Shown in pieces: positions 34,018-43,027 of a DNA stretch of 64,000 nt. Position 1 is the first letter of the stretch, and each line of letters begins with the position of its first letter. This stretch comes from an uncultured Candidatus Melainabacteria bacterium (GTDB lineage Bacteria > Cyanobacteriota > Vampirovibrionia > Gastranaerophilales > Gastranaerophilaceae). Below the pieces are notes generated by a model. The model did no database searches. It was given only the letters and a program-made list of their open reading frames with translations, and was not told the DNA's origin. The position numbers and the translations under genes were made by a program. The stretch is taken from positions 124,001-188,000 of the forward strand of contig CAKVIM010000003.1 of NCBI GenBank assembly GCA_934754775.1, written 5' to 3'.

Positions 34018-35784
34018 ATGATTAAAATAATGCCCGATAATTCTACCACTCAAGTAGCTATATTCAGAGGAAAAATGACTCCTAATGATATAAAGAAGGT
34101 TATCAATTCTTCAAGTGGTGAAACTATCGGAAAGCTTGCCGCTGTAACGGCGGGTGCTGTAGGAATTTTGACATTAAAAAATGAGTCTATAAAATTAAAT
34201 CCGGAAGATGTTCAAAAAGATTTGGACGCTGGTTATTCACTTGGTGATTTGGCAGAAAAATATAACACCAAGGTTAGTCGAATAAGAACATTTATGGACT
34301 TAAACGGCTTAGTTACAAATGACGGTAAGATTTTAAGAACTATTAAGAAAGAAGATTTAGAAAAATATGTACAAGAAGGTAAAAGCTCTAAAGAAATTGC
34401 TGAAATATATGGTTTGAAGTATAGCGGTTCATTGACTCCTTTGTTTAAAGTCTTTGGTATTGGAAAACCGACTGATAAAAAAGTGAAATCTATTACAAAA
34501 GAACAGTTGTTAGAGTTCAAAAAAGATGGGTTTTCAGATTATGAAATCTCGCAAAAATTAAGTATTTCGCCTCAATATCTTTCACACAGACGTCGTGAAT
34601 TAGGGCTTACGGAGCAAGAAGCTAAAGCTGCAAGAAAATATCCGACAGAAAATATTTTAAGGATGGTTAGTGAAGGCTACGAAGCTAGTCAAATTTCAGA
34701 AGAATTACGTGTCCCATTAAGAACGGTTAGAGCTATTGTTAAAGAAAACGGGTACATGTTTATTCCTAAAAGTGGTGCTCAAGCATTTAGGTATAAGAAA
34801 GGTGAAGTTAGAAAAGTAATAAAGGAAAATATTACTGATTTCCCAAATCAATTATATTGGGCAAGTGTTGTAACGCTTCCTTATAAGTTAACTGAAAAGA
34901 ATATTGATTTTTATTCAAAGATAGTTGCAACGCCAAAATTACGTGATGCAGAATGGCCGTCAGAACTTATTTCTTTAAATCGTAAAGAGAAGAAAAATCC
35001 AGAAATTTGGCAGCAAGCAACAAGAATGTTGGATGTGATTACCGAGGATAATAAGTTAGATATTCCGTACAAGTATGATTTGCCGGTGATTGTTTGCGGT
35101 ATTGAAAGCAAGGAAGACGCAGACCGAAAAATTGAAATGTATAATGTTGTTACAAATAATCCGAAGCTTTCAAAATATGCTGTTTTAACAGGGTTCCGTG
35201 AGATGTTAACCAGAGGTAGAACTGTAGAGCAACTAGAAAAAATTGTAAATGACGAGCATTTGGCAAAGTATGCAAAAAAATTGCTTTTTGCAGACGTTGA
35301 AGACAAAAAAGGTTACGATAAGACTCTTGAAATTTTATCTCAAAAACCAGATTTATTAAAACAAAACGAGTTTTTGTTGCGAATTTTTGATTTTGCACAA
35401 AATCATAATGACAATGCTTTGTTTGCAACGTTTTTAAATAATGTGTTGTTGGCAGATGATAGTAAAGTAAGAGATGTTATGCTCAAATATATGTCGCACA
35501 AGGGTTGGAATGATTATAAACAAACAAACGGAATTCATTCTCCAAATACGCAGGTGTTTTTCAAAACTACAATGAGGCATCCGGAATTATTGAAAAATGA
35601 AAACTTCATTTCTACTTTTGATGAAATAATGCATACAATGACAACAAGAAATGCTACAGCCAGAACTAATGCATTAGAAAAGATATTAAGCACAGATGAA
35701 TTGTATAATAATTCTGAAATTATGAATAATCTTGGCGATGTAATCTTAAGGATTAGAAATATGGCTCAGTTTGAAGAATTATAA
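34018..35784 (+). CDS. Lineage-type protein with IFRGK tag and tandem HTH-like repeats
   Basis: 588 residues of unknown function. Near the N-terminus VAIFRGK gives the F-x-G-K tag shared with two other proteins in the window. From about residue 60 to 265 come at least five repeats resembling resolvase-type helix-turn-helices: LAEKYNTKVSRIRTFMDLNG, IAEIYGLKYSGSLTPLFKVF, ISQKLSISPQYLSHRRRELG, ISEELRVPLRTVRAIVKENG. The rest is helical, perhaps a scaffold. The repeats suggest DNA binding, but an effector-like or structural use is equally open. Monocistronic, with its own terminator. Confidence 0.7.
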   Translation: MIKIMPDNSTTQVAIFRGKMTPNDIKKVINSSSGETIGKLAAVTAGAVGILTLKNESIKLNPEDVQKDLDAGYSLGDLAEKYNTKVSRIRTFMDLNGLVTNDGKILRTIKKEDLEKYVQEGKSSKEIAEIYGLKYSGSLTPLFKVFGIGKPTDKKVKSITKEQLLEFKKDGFSDYEISQKLSISPQYLSHRRRELGLTEQEAKAARKYPTENILRMVSEGYEASQISEELRVPLRTVRAIVKENGYMFIPKSGAQAFRYKKGEVRKVIKENITDFPNQLYWASVVTLPYKLTEKNIDFYSKIVATPKLRDAEWPSELISLNRKEKKNPEIWQQATRMLDVITEDNKLDIPYKYDLPVIVCGIESKEDADRKIEMYNVVTNNPKLSKYAVLTGFREMLTRGRTVEQLEKIVNDEHLAKYAKKLLFADVEDKKGYDKTLEILSQKPDLLKQNEFLLRIFDFAQNHNDNALFATFLNNVLLADDSKVRDVMLKYMSHKGWNDYKQTNGIHSPNTQVFFKTTMRHPELLKNENFISTFDEIMHTMTTRNATARTNALEKILSTDELYNNSEIMNNLGDVILRIRNMAQFEEL

Positions 35785-35794
35785 TAAGGTAAAT

Positions 35795-35830
35795 AAAAAA
35801 AGGGCGGAAACTTCGTTTCCGCCCTTTTTT
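35795..35830. terminator. Bidirectional terminator between 34018 gene and plsY
   Basis: AAAAAAGGGCGGAAA pairs with TTTCCGCCCTTTTTT around CTTCG; A-run on one side and T-run on the other serve both convergent genes. Confidence 0.93.
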
Positions 35831-35842
35831 GTTATCTAAAAT

Positions 35843-36451
35843 CTATCTTACTTTGTTTTCGTTTCCTTGGATAAGTCGTTTTATGTTTTCTCTATGCAAA
35901 TAAACAATATAAATTGCACCTAAAGCACAATATGCAACATAAGCAATTGGAGCTCCTAAGAAGTACATTACAAAAGGTGAAACGACTAGGGCGATGATTG
36001 AGCCTACAGAAACGTATTTTGTTGTATATGTAATTACGCCCCAAACAAGTGCGATGATTAAACCGACAATCCAATTAAGAGCAAGGATTGTGCCGACTCC
36101 TGATGCAACGGATTTCCCGCCTTTGAACTGCAAAAATACGGATTTGCTGTGTCCGATAATTACTGCAACAGCAGCAACAACCGGTGCTAAGCCAATTGAT
36201 AGCCCGACGGTCGCAAATAATTTCGCTAAAACAACCGGCAAAGCTCCTTTTATTGCGTCCAAAATCATTACTAAAAAGAAATAGTTTTTGCCCAAAACAC
36301 GTTTTACGTTTGTTGCACCTGTTGAGCCGGAACCGATTGTTCTAATATCTTGTCCGGTTTTGGCTTTTACAATCAAGTAGCCTGTTGGGATTGAACCGAT
36401 AACGTATGCAACTAGGGCTACAATCAATAATTCTATGCATTTTAATACCAT
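35843..36451 (-). CDS. plsY: Glycerol-3-phosphate acyltransferase PlsY
   Basis: Membrane enzyme that acylates glycerol 3-phosphate with acyl-phosphate in phospholipid synthesis. The 202-aa protein has about five membrane segments and the family motifs GSIPTGYL, GSGSTGATNVKR (phosphate loop) and FKGGKSVASGVG, followed by Asn/Gly motifs in loop three. AGGAGG precedes the ATG. Single gene; PlsX is not in the window. Confidence 0.95.
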   Translation of the reverse strand: MVLKCIELLIVALVAYVIGSIPTGYLIVKAKTGQDIRTIGSGSTGATNVKRVLGKNYFFLVMILDAIKGALPVVLAKLFATVGLSIGLAPVVAAVAVIIGHSKSVFLQFKGGKSVASGVGTILALNWIVGLIIALVWGVITYTTKYVSVGSIIALVVSPFVMYFLGAPIAYVAYCALGAIYIVYLHRENIKRLIQGNENKVR

Positions 36452-36491
36452 CTTAATCCTCCTAAATTCTTTTATTATTATATTATAATAT

Positions 36492-36520
36492 TTGCAAAAA
36501 ATCTCAAAATCAATTAAAAT
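36492..36520 (+). promoter_or_regulatory. Promoter of the 36527 gene, leaderless geometry
   Basis: TTGCAA (36492-36497), 17-base spacer, TAAAAT (36515-36520), then CGTTTT and the ATG. There is no Shine-Dalgarno sequence. Confidence 0.55.
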
Positions 36521-36526
36521 CGTTTT

Positions 36527-38782
36527 ATGGATTACAAATTTTTGGATAGTTCTATTGATGTTGAGAACATTGTTTTAGAGGATAATGATAAAATCAACAC
36601 GTTTTTGAAGAAAAATAGCGAAGCTGAAATCAAAAAAGCGATAGATTTTATTGACTCTGATGAAACATTGTTGCACATACATGGATTCCTTGGTACGGGA
36701 AAACGTCAGTTTATAAACTATGTTGCAGACTTTTTTAGTAAGAATACGATAAAGCTTGAGTATTATTGTAAAGCATCTACTGTGTGCGATGATATTTTGC
36801 TTTCATTTATCGATATTATTGAAAAGAATTCTATCTCAAAAGCTGTTAATTTGAACGCCAAAGTTACGACTCTTGCTGTTAAATTTCAGCAGTATTTAAG
36901 CTCAATTAAGCGTCCGTTCGTAATAATTTTGCATACTTATGACGATATTTTGGAAGAAAACCAACAGCTTGTTACGCATTTTCTGGAGCAAGTTGCTCCG
37001 ATGGAGAATGTGAAAATAATTCTTTCCACTCGTGCGATGACGCAAGAACTTGCAGGAGAGGTAAATGTTGACAGAAAGATTTTTCTAAAAGGGTTTTCGA
37101 AAGACATATTTAAAGAATTCTTGCAGGCTAATGGTGTGGAATTCTCGGACACAACTTTTGAAGATTTTTATAAATATACTCGTGGGTATTATTATTACAC
37201 GGCTTTAACAGTTAAAATTATTCAGGGGATGAAAATTTCTTTGAATGAATTTTTGCAAAAATACGCACTCTCCGGCATGAGTTTTGATTCGTATTTGGGT
37301 ATGACTTATATTAATCTTATTCCCGCAACTATTCGGAACTTTTTCTGGTTTTTAAGAACCGTAAGACATGGACTGACTTTGAATGCTCTTGCTGTGTTTG
37401 AGCTTCTTGATGAATTCTCGATTGAGTATCTGAAAACAAATTTGATGATTTTTCAATCCGGCGAAACTGTTTATGTACAGGATTATTTTCAACAAAATAT
37501 TGATATTTCAATCCCTGTGAAGAAAGAAATTAAACTGCATAAATATATTATCGGGATTTACGAAAAGTTGCTCAAAGAGCCGTTGCAGACTCGTGAAATC
37601 ATGATTTCTCGCCAAGCATTGAGGGCAGAAATTGAGTATCATTCAAATTGCATAACGGAGTTAGAAGAAGGTAAACGGCAACCGGTTGAAGAGGCTGAGC
37701 AAGCAGAAGATTTACCGGTGAAAACTGTTGAAAAAGTTCAAGAAACGCATGAAAGCACGGATTTGATTTTAGATAGAGCTGTAAAACTCGCTGAGGAAAA
37801 GAAAAATACTGAAGCAATAGAAGAGTATCACAAGATTTTGGACTCCGATGGGATTGATTCGCATACGGCCTTAAATGCAAGGATGGCATTGGCAAGATTA
37901 TATAAGGAAATTAAGGAATATTCTAAATCACAGCATTATTATGAGCTTGCAGAAGTTTATTATCGCCAGCACAAAGAAGTTATTAACCTGAATTATTTGT
38001 ACTATGAGCTTACGGATTTGTATTTTCAGATGTACAAAAACGAAAAAGCAATCGATACAATAAAAAAAGTTATTTATTCGGTTGATGCTCCACAATCTTT
38101 GATGGTGGCGGCTTGTACGCTTCTTGGAAATATTTATGCTTCTATGAATAATCCGGAAGAGGCGTATTCATATTATGACAAGGCTTTAGCTTCTTTAGAT
38201 GAAAATACGCCGGAAGAAACATTAGCAGAGTTATACTTCAAATACGCATTGGCAAATGATGACAAAGGAGATGATAAGATAGCGTTTGAATATTATTCTA
38301 AATGTCTTATGATTACTGCAAATAATCCATATAGGGCTCTTGCTTATTCTAACTTGGCATCTTGTTATTTTGATAATGGTAATTTTTCGGATGCAGAAGC
38401 GTGTTTCAAAAAAGCTTATGAAATAGAAAAATCCAATAATAATTATGACGGAATTTATTATAATGCCTTGCATTTAGCTAAAATCTATATGAAAGAGCAT
38501 AGCCCACAAGCTTTAGAATATCTTTTGGAAGCTAAGCAGAGTGCAGAATTTATTAATGAAGATTTTTATATCTTGGAAGCATCGGTTGCTCTCGGGGATT
38601 ATTATTACAACAATGTGGCAATGGGCAAAAAAGCTTTGATAGAGTATTTTAAGGCTCGAAAGATTGCACAAATGCTCTCTGAATCTGTTGATGTTTCAAA
38701 AATTGAGCGACGTATTAATGATATGAAACTTCGAATGGACAAAGATAGTTTTGAAGAAATCGAGAAGAAGTATGGAATTTAG
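36527..38782 (+). CDS. STAND-like P-loop ATPase with C-terminal TPR repeats
   Basis: 751 residues. A P-loop GFLGTGKRQ (about 55-63; Arg replaces the usual Ser/Thr) and a Walker B-like FVIILHTYDDIL (about 137) mark a STAND/AAA-type NTPase module. A helical arm follows, and then at least seven TPR repeats from about 425 to 720 (EYHKILDSDG, YYDKALASLD, YYSKCLMITANN). This is the ATPase-plus-sensor layout of signal NTPases, but no effector domain is fused at either end. It overlaps rsmG by 11 bases, so it looks like a resident gene rather than island cargo. Leaderless start. Confidence 0.75.
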   Translation: MDYKFLDSSIDVENIVLEDNDKINTFLKKNSEAEIKKAIDFIDSDETLLHIHGFLGTGKRQFINYVADFFSKNTIKLEYYCKASTVCDDILLSFIDIIEKNSISKAVNLNAKVTTLAVKFQQYLSSIKRPFVIILHTYDDILEENQQLVTHFLEQVAPMENVKIILSTRAMTQELAGEVNVDRKIFLKGFSKDIFKEFLQANGVEFSDTTFEDFYKYTRGYYYYTALTVKIIQGMKISLNEFLQKYALSGMSFDSYLGMTYINLIPATIRNFFWFLRTVRHGLTLNALAVFELLDEFSIEYLKTNLMIFQSGETVYVQDYFQQNIDISIPVKKEIKLHKYIIGIYEKLLKEPLQTREIMISRQALRAEIEYHSNCITELEEGKRQPVEEAEQAEDLPVKTVEKVQETHESTDLILDRAVKLAEEKKNTEAIEEYHKILDSDGIDSHTALNARMALARLYKEIKEYSKSQHYYELAEVYYRQHKEVINLNYLYYELTDLYFQMYKNEKAIDTIKKVIYSVDAPQSLMVAACTLLGNIYASMNNPEEAYSYYDKALASLDENTPEETLAELYFKYALANDDKGDDKIAFEYYSKCLMITANNPYRALAYSNLASCYFDNGNFSDAEACFKKAYEIEKSNNNYDGIYYNALHLAKIYMKEHSPQALEYLLEAKQSAEFINEDFYILEASVALGDYYYNNVAMGKKALIEYFKARKIAQMLSESVDVSKIERRINDMKLRMDKDSFEEIEKKYGI

Positions 38783-39377
38783 TATAACAGCAGATTTTAG
38801 CGAATATAAAAAAGTCTTTTTAGAAGAAAATGCCAAGCTCAATTTGGTGTCTAAAAATGATGAGAAGGTTTTGTTTGAAAAACATATCTACGATTCGCTT
38901 GCAATAAAATTGTTTTTTGAAAAGTATGATATTGAGAATGCGAAACTCCTTGATATCGGCTGCGGGGGCGGGTTCCCGAGTGTGCCTATAGCAATAGAAT
39001 TCCCAAATATTAATGTTGTCGGGATTGATTCGATTAGAAAAAAGATTAATTCAATTAATAATATGAAAGAGGCTTTGGCTCTAAAAAACTTGTCTACGAT
39101 TTGTGGTCGGGTGGAAAGTTTGAGCGGCGAAAGATTTGATATTATAACGAGTCGTGCGGTTGCAGATTTGGCGAAGATTACAGCATACGCTCTTCCGCTT
39201 TTAAAAAAGAACGGGTATTTTGTTGCTTATAAGTCAAAAAAAGCACTTGAAGAGCTTGAAGGTGCTAAGGATATTTTGAAAAAATATAAAGCAGAAGTTG
39301 TTGATATCATAAATTATACGCTGCCTTTAGAGGAAGTGTACGAAAGAAATCTTATTGTGATAAGGTTTGCGAAATAA
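38772..39377 (+). CDS. rsmG: 16S rRNA (guanine-527-N7) methyltransferase
   Basis: SAM-dependent methyltransferase acting on the 530 loop of 16S rRNA. The motif LLDIGCGGGFPSVPIAI lies near residue 58 and the conserved GRVESL and SRAVADL motifs follow; the C-terminus is VYERNLIVIRF. ATG 38772 (MEFSITADF) is chosen because GAAGAAG precedes it and it fits RsmG N-termini; an upstream TTG (38751) would add seven residues. It overlaps the end of the ATPase/TPR gene. Confidence 0.93.
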   Translation: MEFSITADFSEYKKVFLEENAKLNLVSKNDEKVLFEKHIYDSLAIKLFFEKYDIENAKLLDIGCGGGFPSVPIAIEFPNINVVGIDSIRKKINSINNMKEALALKNLSTICGRVESLSGERFDIITSRAVADLAKITAYALPLLKKNGYFVAYKSKKALEELEGAKDILKKYKAEVVDIINYTLPLEEVYERNLIVIRFAK

Positions 39378-39387
39378 AAATGGGGTT

Positions 39388-40473
39388 TTAAGACTCTGAC
39401 TTTTTATCAAATACCAATGCTTTTATACGTTTTAGTCCGACGCCTAAATATGTTGTCGCAACCATTGTGATTACGAAGTATAAATATGTGTTTTGTACCG
39501 GATTGAATATCCAATAAATGTTATGTTCGTATCTTTCGCTCATCGGGATTCCGTTAATCTTAAGCAGAATTGCAGTAATAATATACATTACGAACAAATG
39601 GTTTGCCATAATATGATACGTGTTTTCACCAACAAGTCGAATAAATTTGATATTTTTTAAATAATTATACGTGACTTCAATAAAAAATAGCGAGAACCAA
39701 ATCCCTGTAATGCTCGTTAGAACCGGTACAATCAGTTGGTCATCAAATCTTGCCCAAACAAGTACATAGCTTAAACCGATTCCGTGGACAGGATCAAAAT
39801 CTCTGTTAAAATGCCATAAAATTGCTTGAAGGCAAATCATTGCACCAACAATCTTTGGTGTAAAAATATTATAATTTCCGTGGATTTTTGTAAGATAAAA
39901 ATGTCCGAGGTATACAAAAAATAGTGAAAATATTGTTCTGATTGCAACAAGGAATATCGGCGTAACAGGGAAAAGTTTAGCAAGTGGAATTGCTGCAAAT
40001 CCAAGTATTGAATAGAATAGGAGTTTGAATCCTTCTCCTTTTTCTCTCAGCATTCTTTGTAAGAACAAAAAAGTTATCATAGTCATGAAAAGCTGGGTTA
40101 CAAACCACATCGGGCAAGATAAATCAAACTGGTGGCCGTTTAAAAATGGAGTAATAAAGAAGTTTTTCAGTGAAAGCTCCATCCCCCAGAATTTGCCCGT
40201 GAATTTTGCCAAAATAACTGTCAAAAGTCCGTAAAACGCTGAATACAAAAAATATAATACCAACAAACTTTTCACTCTGCGTTTTACATAATCAAAAACA
40301 CTGTCCAAATATTTGTCCTTGAAAAGCATTCCGGAAATAAAGAAAAATAGTGCCAGCTGAAATGAATACGGCGGGAACATATCAAATATTCTGAACTCCA
40401 AATGCCCTGATACCACTAGGATTATAGCTAGTGCTTTTAGTATATTTATTTTGTCTGAAAGAATTTTATCCAT
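39388..40473 (-). CDS. Acyltransferase-3 family membrane protein
   Basis: 361 residues, about ten membrane segments. The N-terminus (NILKALAIILVVSGH, then PYSFQLALFFFISGML) carries the catalytic-His region of the acyltransferase-3 family, which acetylates sugars or envelope polymers. Substrate unknown. There is no ribosome site; an extended -10 box lies six bases before the ATG. It converges on rsmG. Confidence 0.85.
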   Translation of the reverse strand: MDKILSDKINILKALAIILVVSGHLEFRIFDMFPPYSFQLALFFFISGMLFKDKYLDSVFDYVKRRVKSLLVLYFLYSAFYGLLTVILAKFTGKFWGMELSLKNFFITPFLNGHQFDLSCPMWFVTQLFMTMITFLFLQRMLREKGEGFKLLFYSILGFAAIPLAKLFPVTPIFLVAIRTIFSLFFVYLGHFYLTKIHGNYNIFTPKIVGAMICLQAILWHFNRDFDPVHGIGLSYVLVWARFDDQLIVPVLTSITGIWFSLFFIEVTYNYLKNIKFIRLVGENTYHIMANHLFVMYIITAILLKINGIPMSERYEHNIYWIFNPVQNTYLYFVITMVATTYLGVGLKRIKALVFDKKSES

Positions 40474-40479
40474 ACAGAA

Positions 40480-40488
40480 ATTTTAACA
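40480..40488 (-). promoter_or_regulatory. Extended -10 promoter of the acyltransferase gene, leaderless geometry
   Basis: TGTTAAAAT on the minus strand, six bases (TTCTGT) before the ATG. No clear -35 box is seen, as is common with extended -10 promoters. Confidence 0.45.
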
Positions 40489-40552
40489 TAAATTTAACTT
40501 TATTTATCATTTTATGCGTGATATTATGAATGAAATATTGAGAGGAAAGAGA

Positions 40553-42310
40553 ATGAATACAGCCGAATATTTAATTAAAAAACTTGAAGAACTTGGTGTT
40601 AACGAGTTTTTTGGACTTCCCGGAGATTATAATTTTAATATATTATATGCAGTTGAAAATAACCCTAATACGCATTGGATAGGTTGTACAAACGAGCTTA
40701 ATGCAGGCTATGCAGCAGATGGTTATGCTAGAATTCAAGGTTTTGGTGCGGTTATAACTACATACGGCGTAGGTGAACTTAGTGCGATAAATGCTATAGC
40801 CGGAGCTATGGCGGAAAATGTTCCTGTAATAAGTATTGTAGGTGTGCCGTCAACAAAATGTATTGAAAATAAAACAAGAGTGCATCACAATTTGCAAGAT
40901 GTTGATTACCAAGCGTTTTTTAATGCTCACAAGTCTGTAACGGCGGCATCTGCATACTTAACAAGAGATAACGCAAAAATTGAAATTGATAGAGTGTTAA
41001 AAACATTCGTAAAAGAACGTAAGCCGGTATATATCGCAATTCCACTTGATATTGCAACTGCAGAGATTTCTGATAGAGAAGTTAATTATGATTGGATGAG
41101 TGATGAGGCTAGTTTAAAAGAAGTTTCGGAGAAAATAGCAGAAAAAATTAACAAGTCAAAAAGTCCTGTAATCTTAGGCGATGTGCTTGTAAAACGTTTT
41201 GATGCCAGAATTGAATATAAAGAATTTGTCGTGAAATCAGGAATTCCTGTTACAAACTTTTTGATGGGTACAAATCTGATTGATATGGATTACGAAAAAT
41301 ATTTGGGCGGATATTATTCAAAATACTCAAACCCGCTTGCTCAAAAACAATTAGAGTCAACGGATTGTTTGATAGCCGTTGGCCCTGTATACTGTGATTT
41401 GAACTCATTTGGTTTCAATCTGCCGTATGAAATTAACGACCATATTGCTATTTATGGAACGCATGCATACGTAGAAGGTAAACTTTATGAAAACGTAAAA
41501 ATTAGTGACGTTTTGGAAAAAGTTACCGAGCTTGTAAGAAGTCGTGACATGAAAATAGAAAAGGCTGAAATAGGCTACGAACCGTCAATTCCAAGCTCAG
41601 AAGCTTTGACTTCAGAATATATTTATCCAAGATTACAAGAGTTTATTAAAGAAAATGATATTGTGATTGCAGAAACCGGTATTGTGCCGCACGGTGTGTC
41701 TTTGATGAAGTTTCCGAATAATGTGGAACTCCAAACTCAGACTCTTTGGGGGTCTATAGGTTGGGCAACTCCTGCAACATTGGGTGTATGTTTAGCAAAA
41801 CCTAATTCAAGAGTCATTCTGATTACGGGCGAAGGCTCTCATCAGCTTACTGCAATGGAAATCGGTAACATGTTAAGACGTGGAATTAAGCCGATTGTGA
41901 TTGTTTTGAACAACAATGGATACACAATTGAAAGGGTACTATCAAATAATCCGGATGATAAATTTAATGATATTATGCAGATGAATTACGCTAAGTTTGC
42001 AAGGGTATTTGATGGTGACGTTTGGTCTACAAAAGTTACAACGGCAGAAGATTTTGACAAAGCTCTGAAGGTTACGCAAATAATGAATAAGCTTTGCTAC
42101 ATAGAAATTTGTACTGATAAAATGGATATGCCAAAACTTACGGAAGAGCTGATTTCTAACTTTAAAAACAAGACTGAAACAACAGGAAAATCAACACCGG
42201 AGCAGTATTGCGAAGTTAAGAAAGAGTCATTTGTTCTAAAAGAAGACTCTAGCGGTTTAGATTTCGAAACAGTTGTGCATAAAGGTTTAGGAGAAGTAAA
42301 AAATGACTAA
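40553..42310 (+). CDS. Thiamine-dependent 2-oxo-acid decarboxylase (pyruvate/indolepyruvate type)
   Basis: 585 residues, three-domain TPP enzyme of the PDC/IpdC family: NELNAGYAADGYAR near 50, the catalytic HH pair in RVHHNLQD near 113, and the TPP motif GEGSHQLTAMEIGN to LNNNGYTIE near 430-460. It decarboxylates a 2-oxo acid to an aldehyde; whether pyruvate (ethanol fermentation) or an aromatic or branched oxo acid cannot be told. ATG 40553 is used because GAGAGGAAAG lies just upstream; an earlier ATG at 40514 lacks a site. It overlaps gmk by eight bases. Confidence 0.88.
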   Translation: MNTAEYLIKKLEELGVNEFFGLPGDYNFNILYAVENNPNTHWIGCTNELNAGYAADGYARIQGFGAVITTYGVGELSAINAIAGAMAENVPVISIVGVPSTKCIENKTRVHHNLQDVDYQAFFNAHKSVTAASAYLTRDNAKIEIDRVLKTFVKERKPVYIAIPLDIATAEISDREVNYDWMSDEASLKEVSEKIAEKINKSKSPVILGDVLVKRFDARIEYKEFVVKSGIPVTNFLMGTNLIDMDYEKYLGGYYSKYSNPLAQKQLESTDCLIAVGPVYCDLNSFGFNLPYEINDHIAIYGTHAYVEGKLYENVKISDVLEKVTELVRSRDMKIEKAEIGYEPSIPSSEALTSEYIYPRLQEFIKENDIVIAETGIVPHGVSLMKFPNNVELQTQTLWGSIGWATPATLGVCLAKPNSRVILITGEGSHQLTAMEIGNMLRRGIKPIVIVLNNNGYTIERVLSNNPDDKFNDIMQMNYAKFARVFDGDVWSTKVTTAEDFDKALKVTQIMNKLCYIEICTDKMDMPKLTEELISNFKNKTETTGKSTPEQYCEVKKESFVLKEDSSGLDFETVVHKGLGEVKND

Positions 42311-42851
42311 GTTGTTTGTTATTTCAGGTTCATCAGGCGTTGGTAAAGGTACTGTTATAAAAGAGTTTTTGAACAGGCATCCTGAATTTAGGCTCTCAAT
42401 CTCTTGCACGACAAGGGGAATGCGTGACGGGGAAGTACACGGTGAGAATTATTTCTTTTTGACAAAAGACGAGTTTAAAAAGTGTATTGAAAACGAAGAA
42501 TTTTTGGAATGGGCTGAATTCTCCGGCAATCATTATGGCACAAAAAAGGATTTTGTTCAGGCTTGTCTTGATAATGGCGAAAATTTGATACTTGAAATAG
42601 ATACAAAAGGTGCTTTGAATGTCAAAAAACTTATGCCGAATGCGGTTCTGATTTTTATAGCTCCGCCGTCTTTAGAGGAGCTGGAAGCCAGATTGCGTGG
42701 GCGTCATACGGAAACGGAAGAAGCTATTCAAAAGCGTCTTGCATCAATCAAGCTTGAGTTAGAAAATTCGCAGAAATTTGATTATAAGGTTGTGAATGAT
42801 ACTGTTGAAAATGCAGTGAATGAGTTGGAAAAGATACTGTTGGGAGAATAG
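42303..42851 (+). CDS. gmk: Guanylate kinase
   Basis: Phosphorylates GMP to GDP. 182 residues with the P-loop SGSSGVGKGT (8-17; GKG is usual for this family), GMP-binding SCTTRGMRDGEVHGENYFF (36-54), EWAEFSGNHYGT and the lid ARLRGRHTE. Normal length. Starts within the end of the decarboxylase gene. Followed by a short gap with a truncated CCTCACCC repeat. Confidence 0.95.
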   Translation: MTKLFVISGSSGVGKGTVIKEFLNRHPEFRLSISCTTRGMRDGEVHGENYFFLTKDEFKKCIENEEFLEWAEFSGNHYGTKKDFVQACLDNGENLILEIDTKGALNVKKLMPNAVLIFIAPPSLEELEARLRGRHTETEEAIQKRLASIKLELENSQKFDYKVVNDTVENAVNELEKILLGE

Positions 42852-42956
42852 GGTTAACACCTCACCCTTTTACACTATACTTTCAAGCTTTTAGGCATGA
42901 CTACTGATTAGAAAATGAAGAATTATTTTGTAATAAAAGTTTTTATATAAAAAAAT

Positions 42957-42981
42957 GCCGACTGAAAAATTTCAAGTCGGC
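42957..42981 (-). terminator. Terminator of the 612-aa gene
   Basis: GCCGACT (42957-42963) pairs with AGTCGGC (42975-42981); on the minus strand the tail is CATTTTTTT. It may also stop gmk transcription. Confidence 0.85.
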
Positions 42982-43027
42982 TAAACCTTTCTAATACCAA
43001 TTAATCTTACATCTAATGTTTTTAAAT

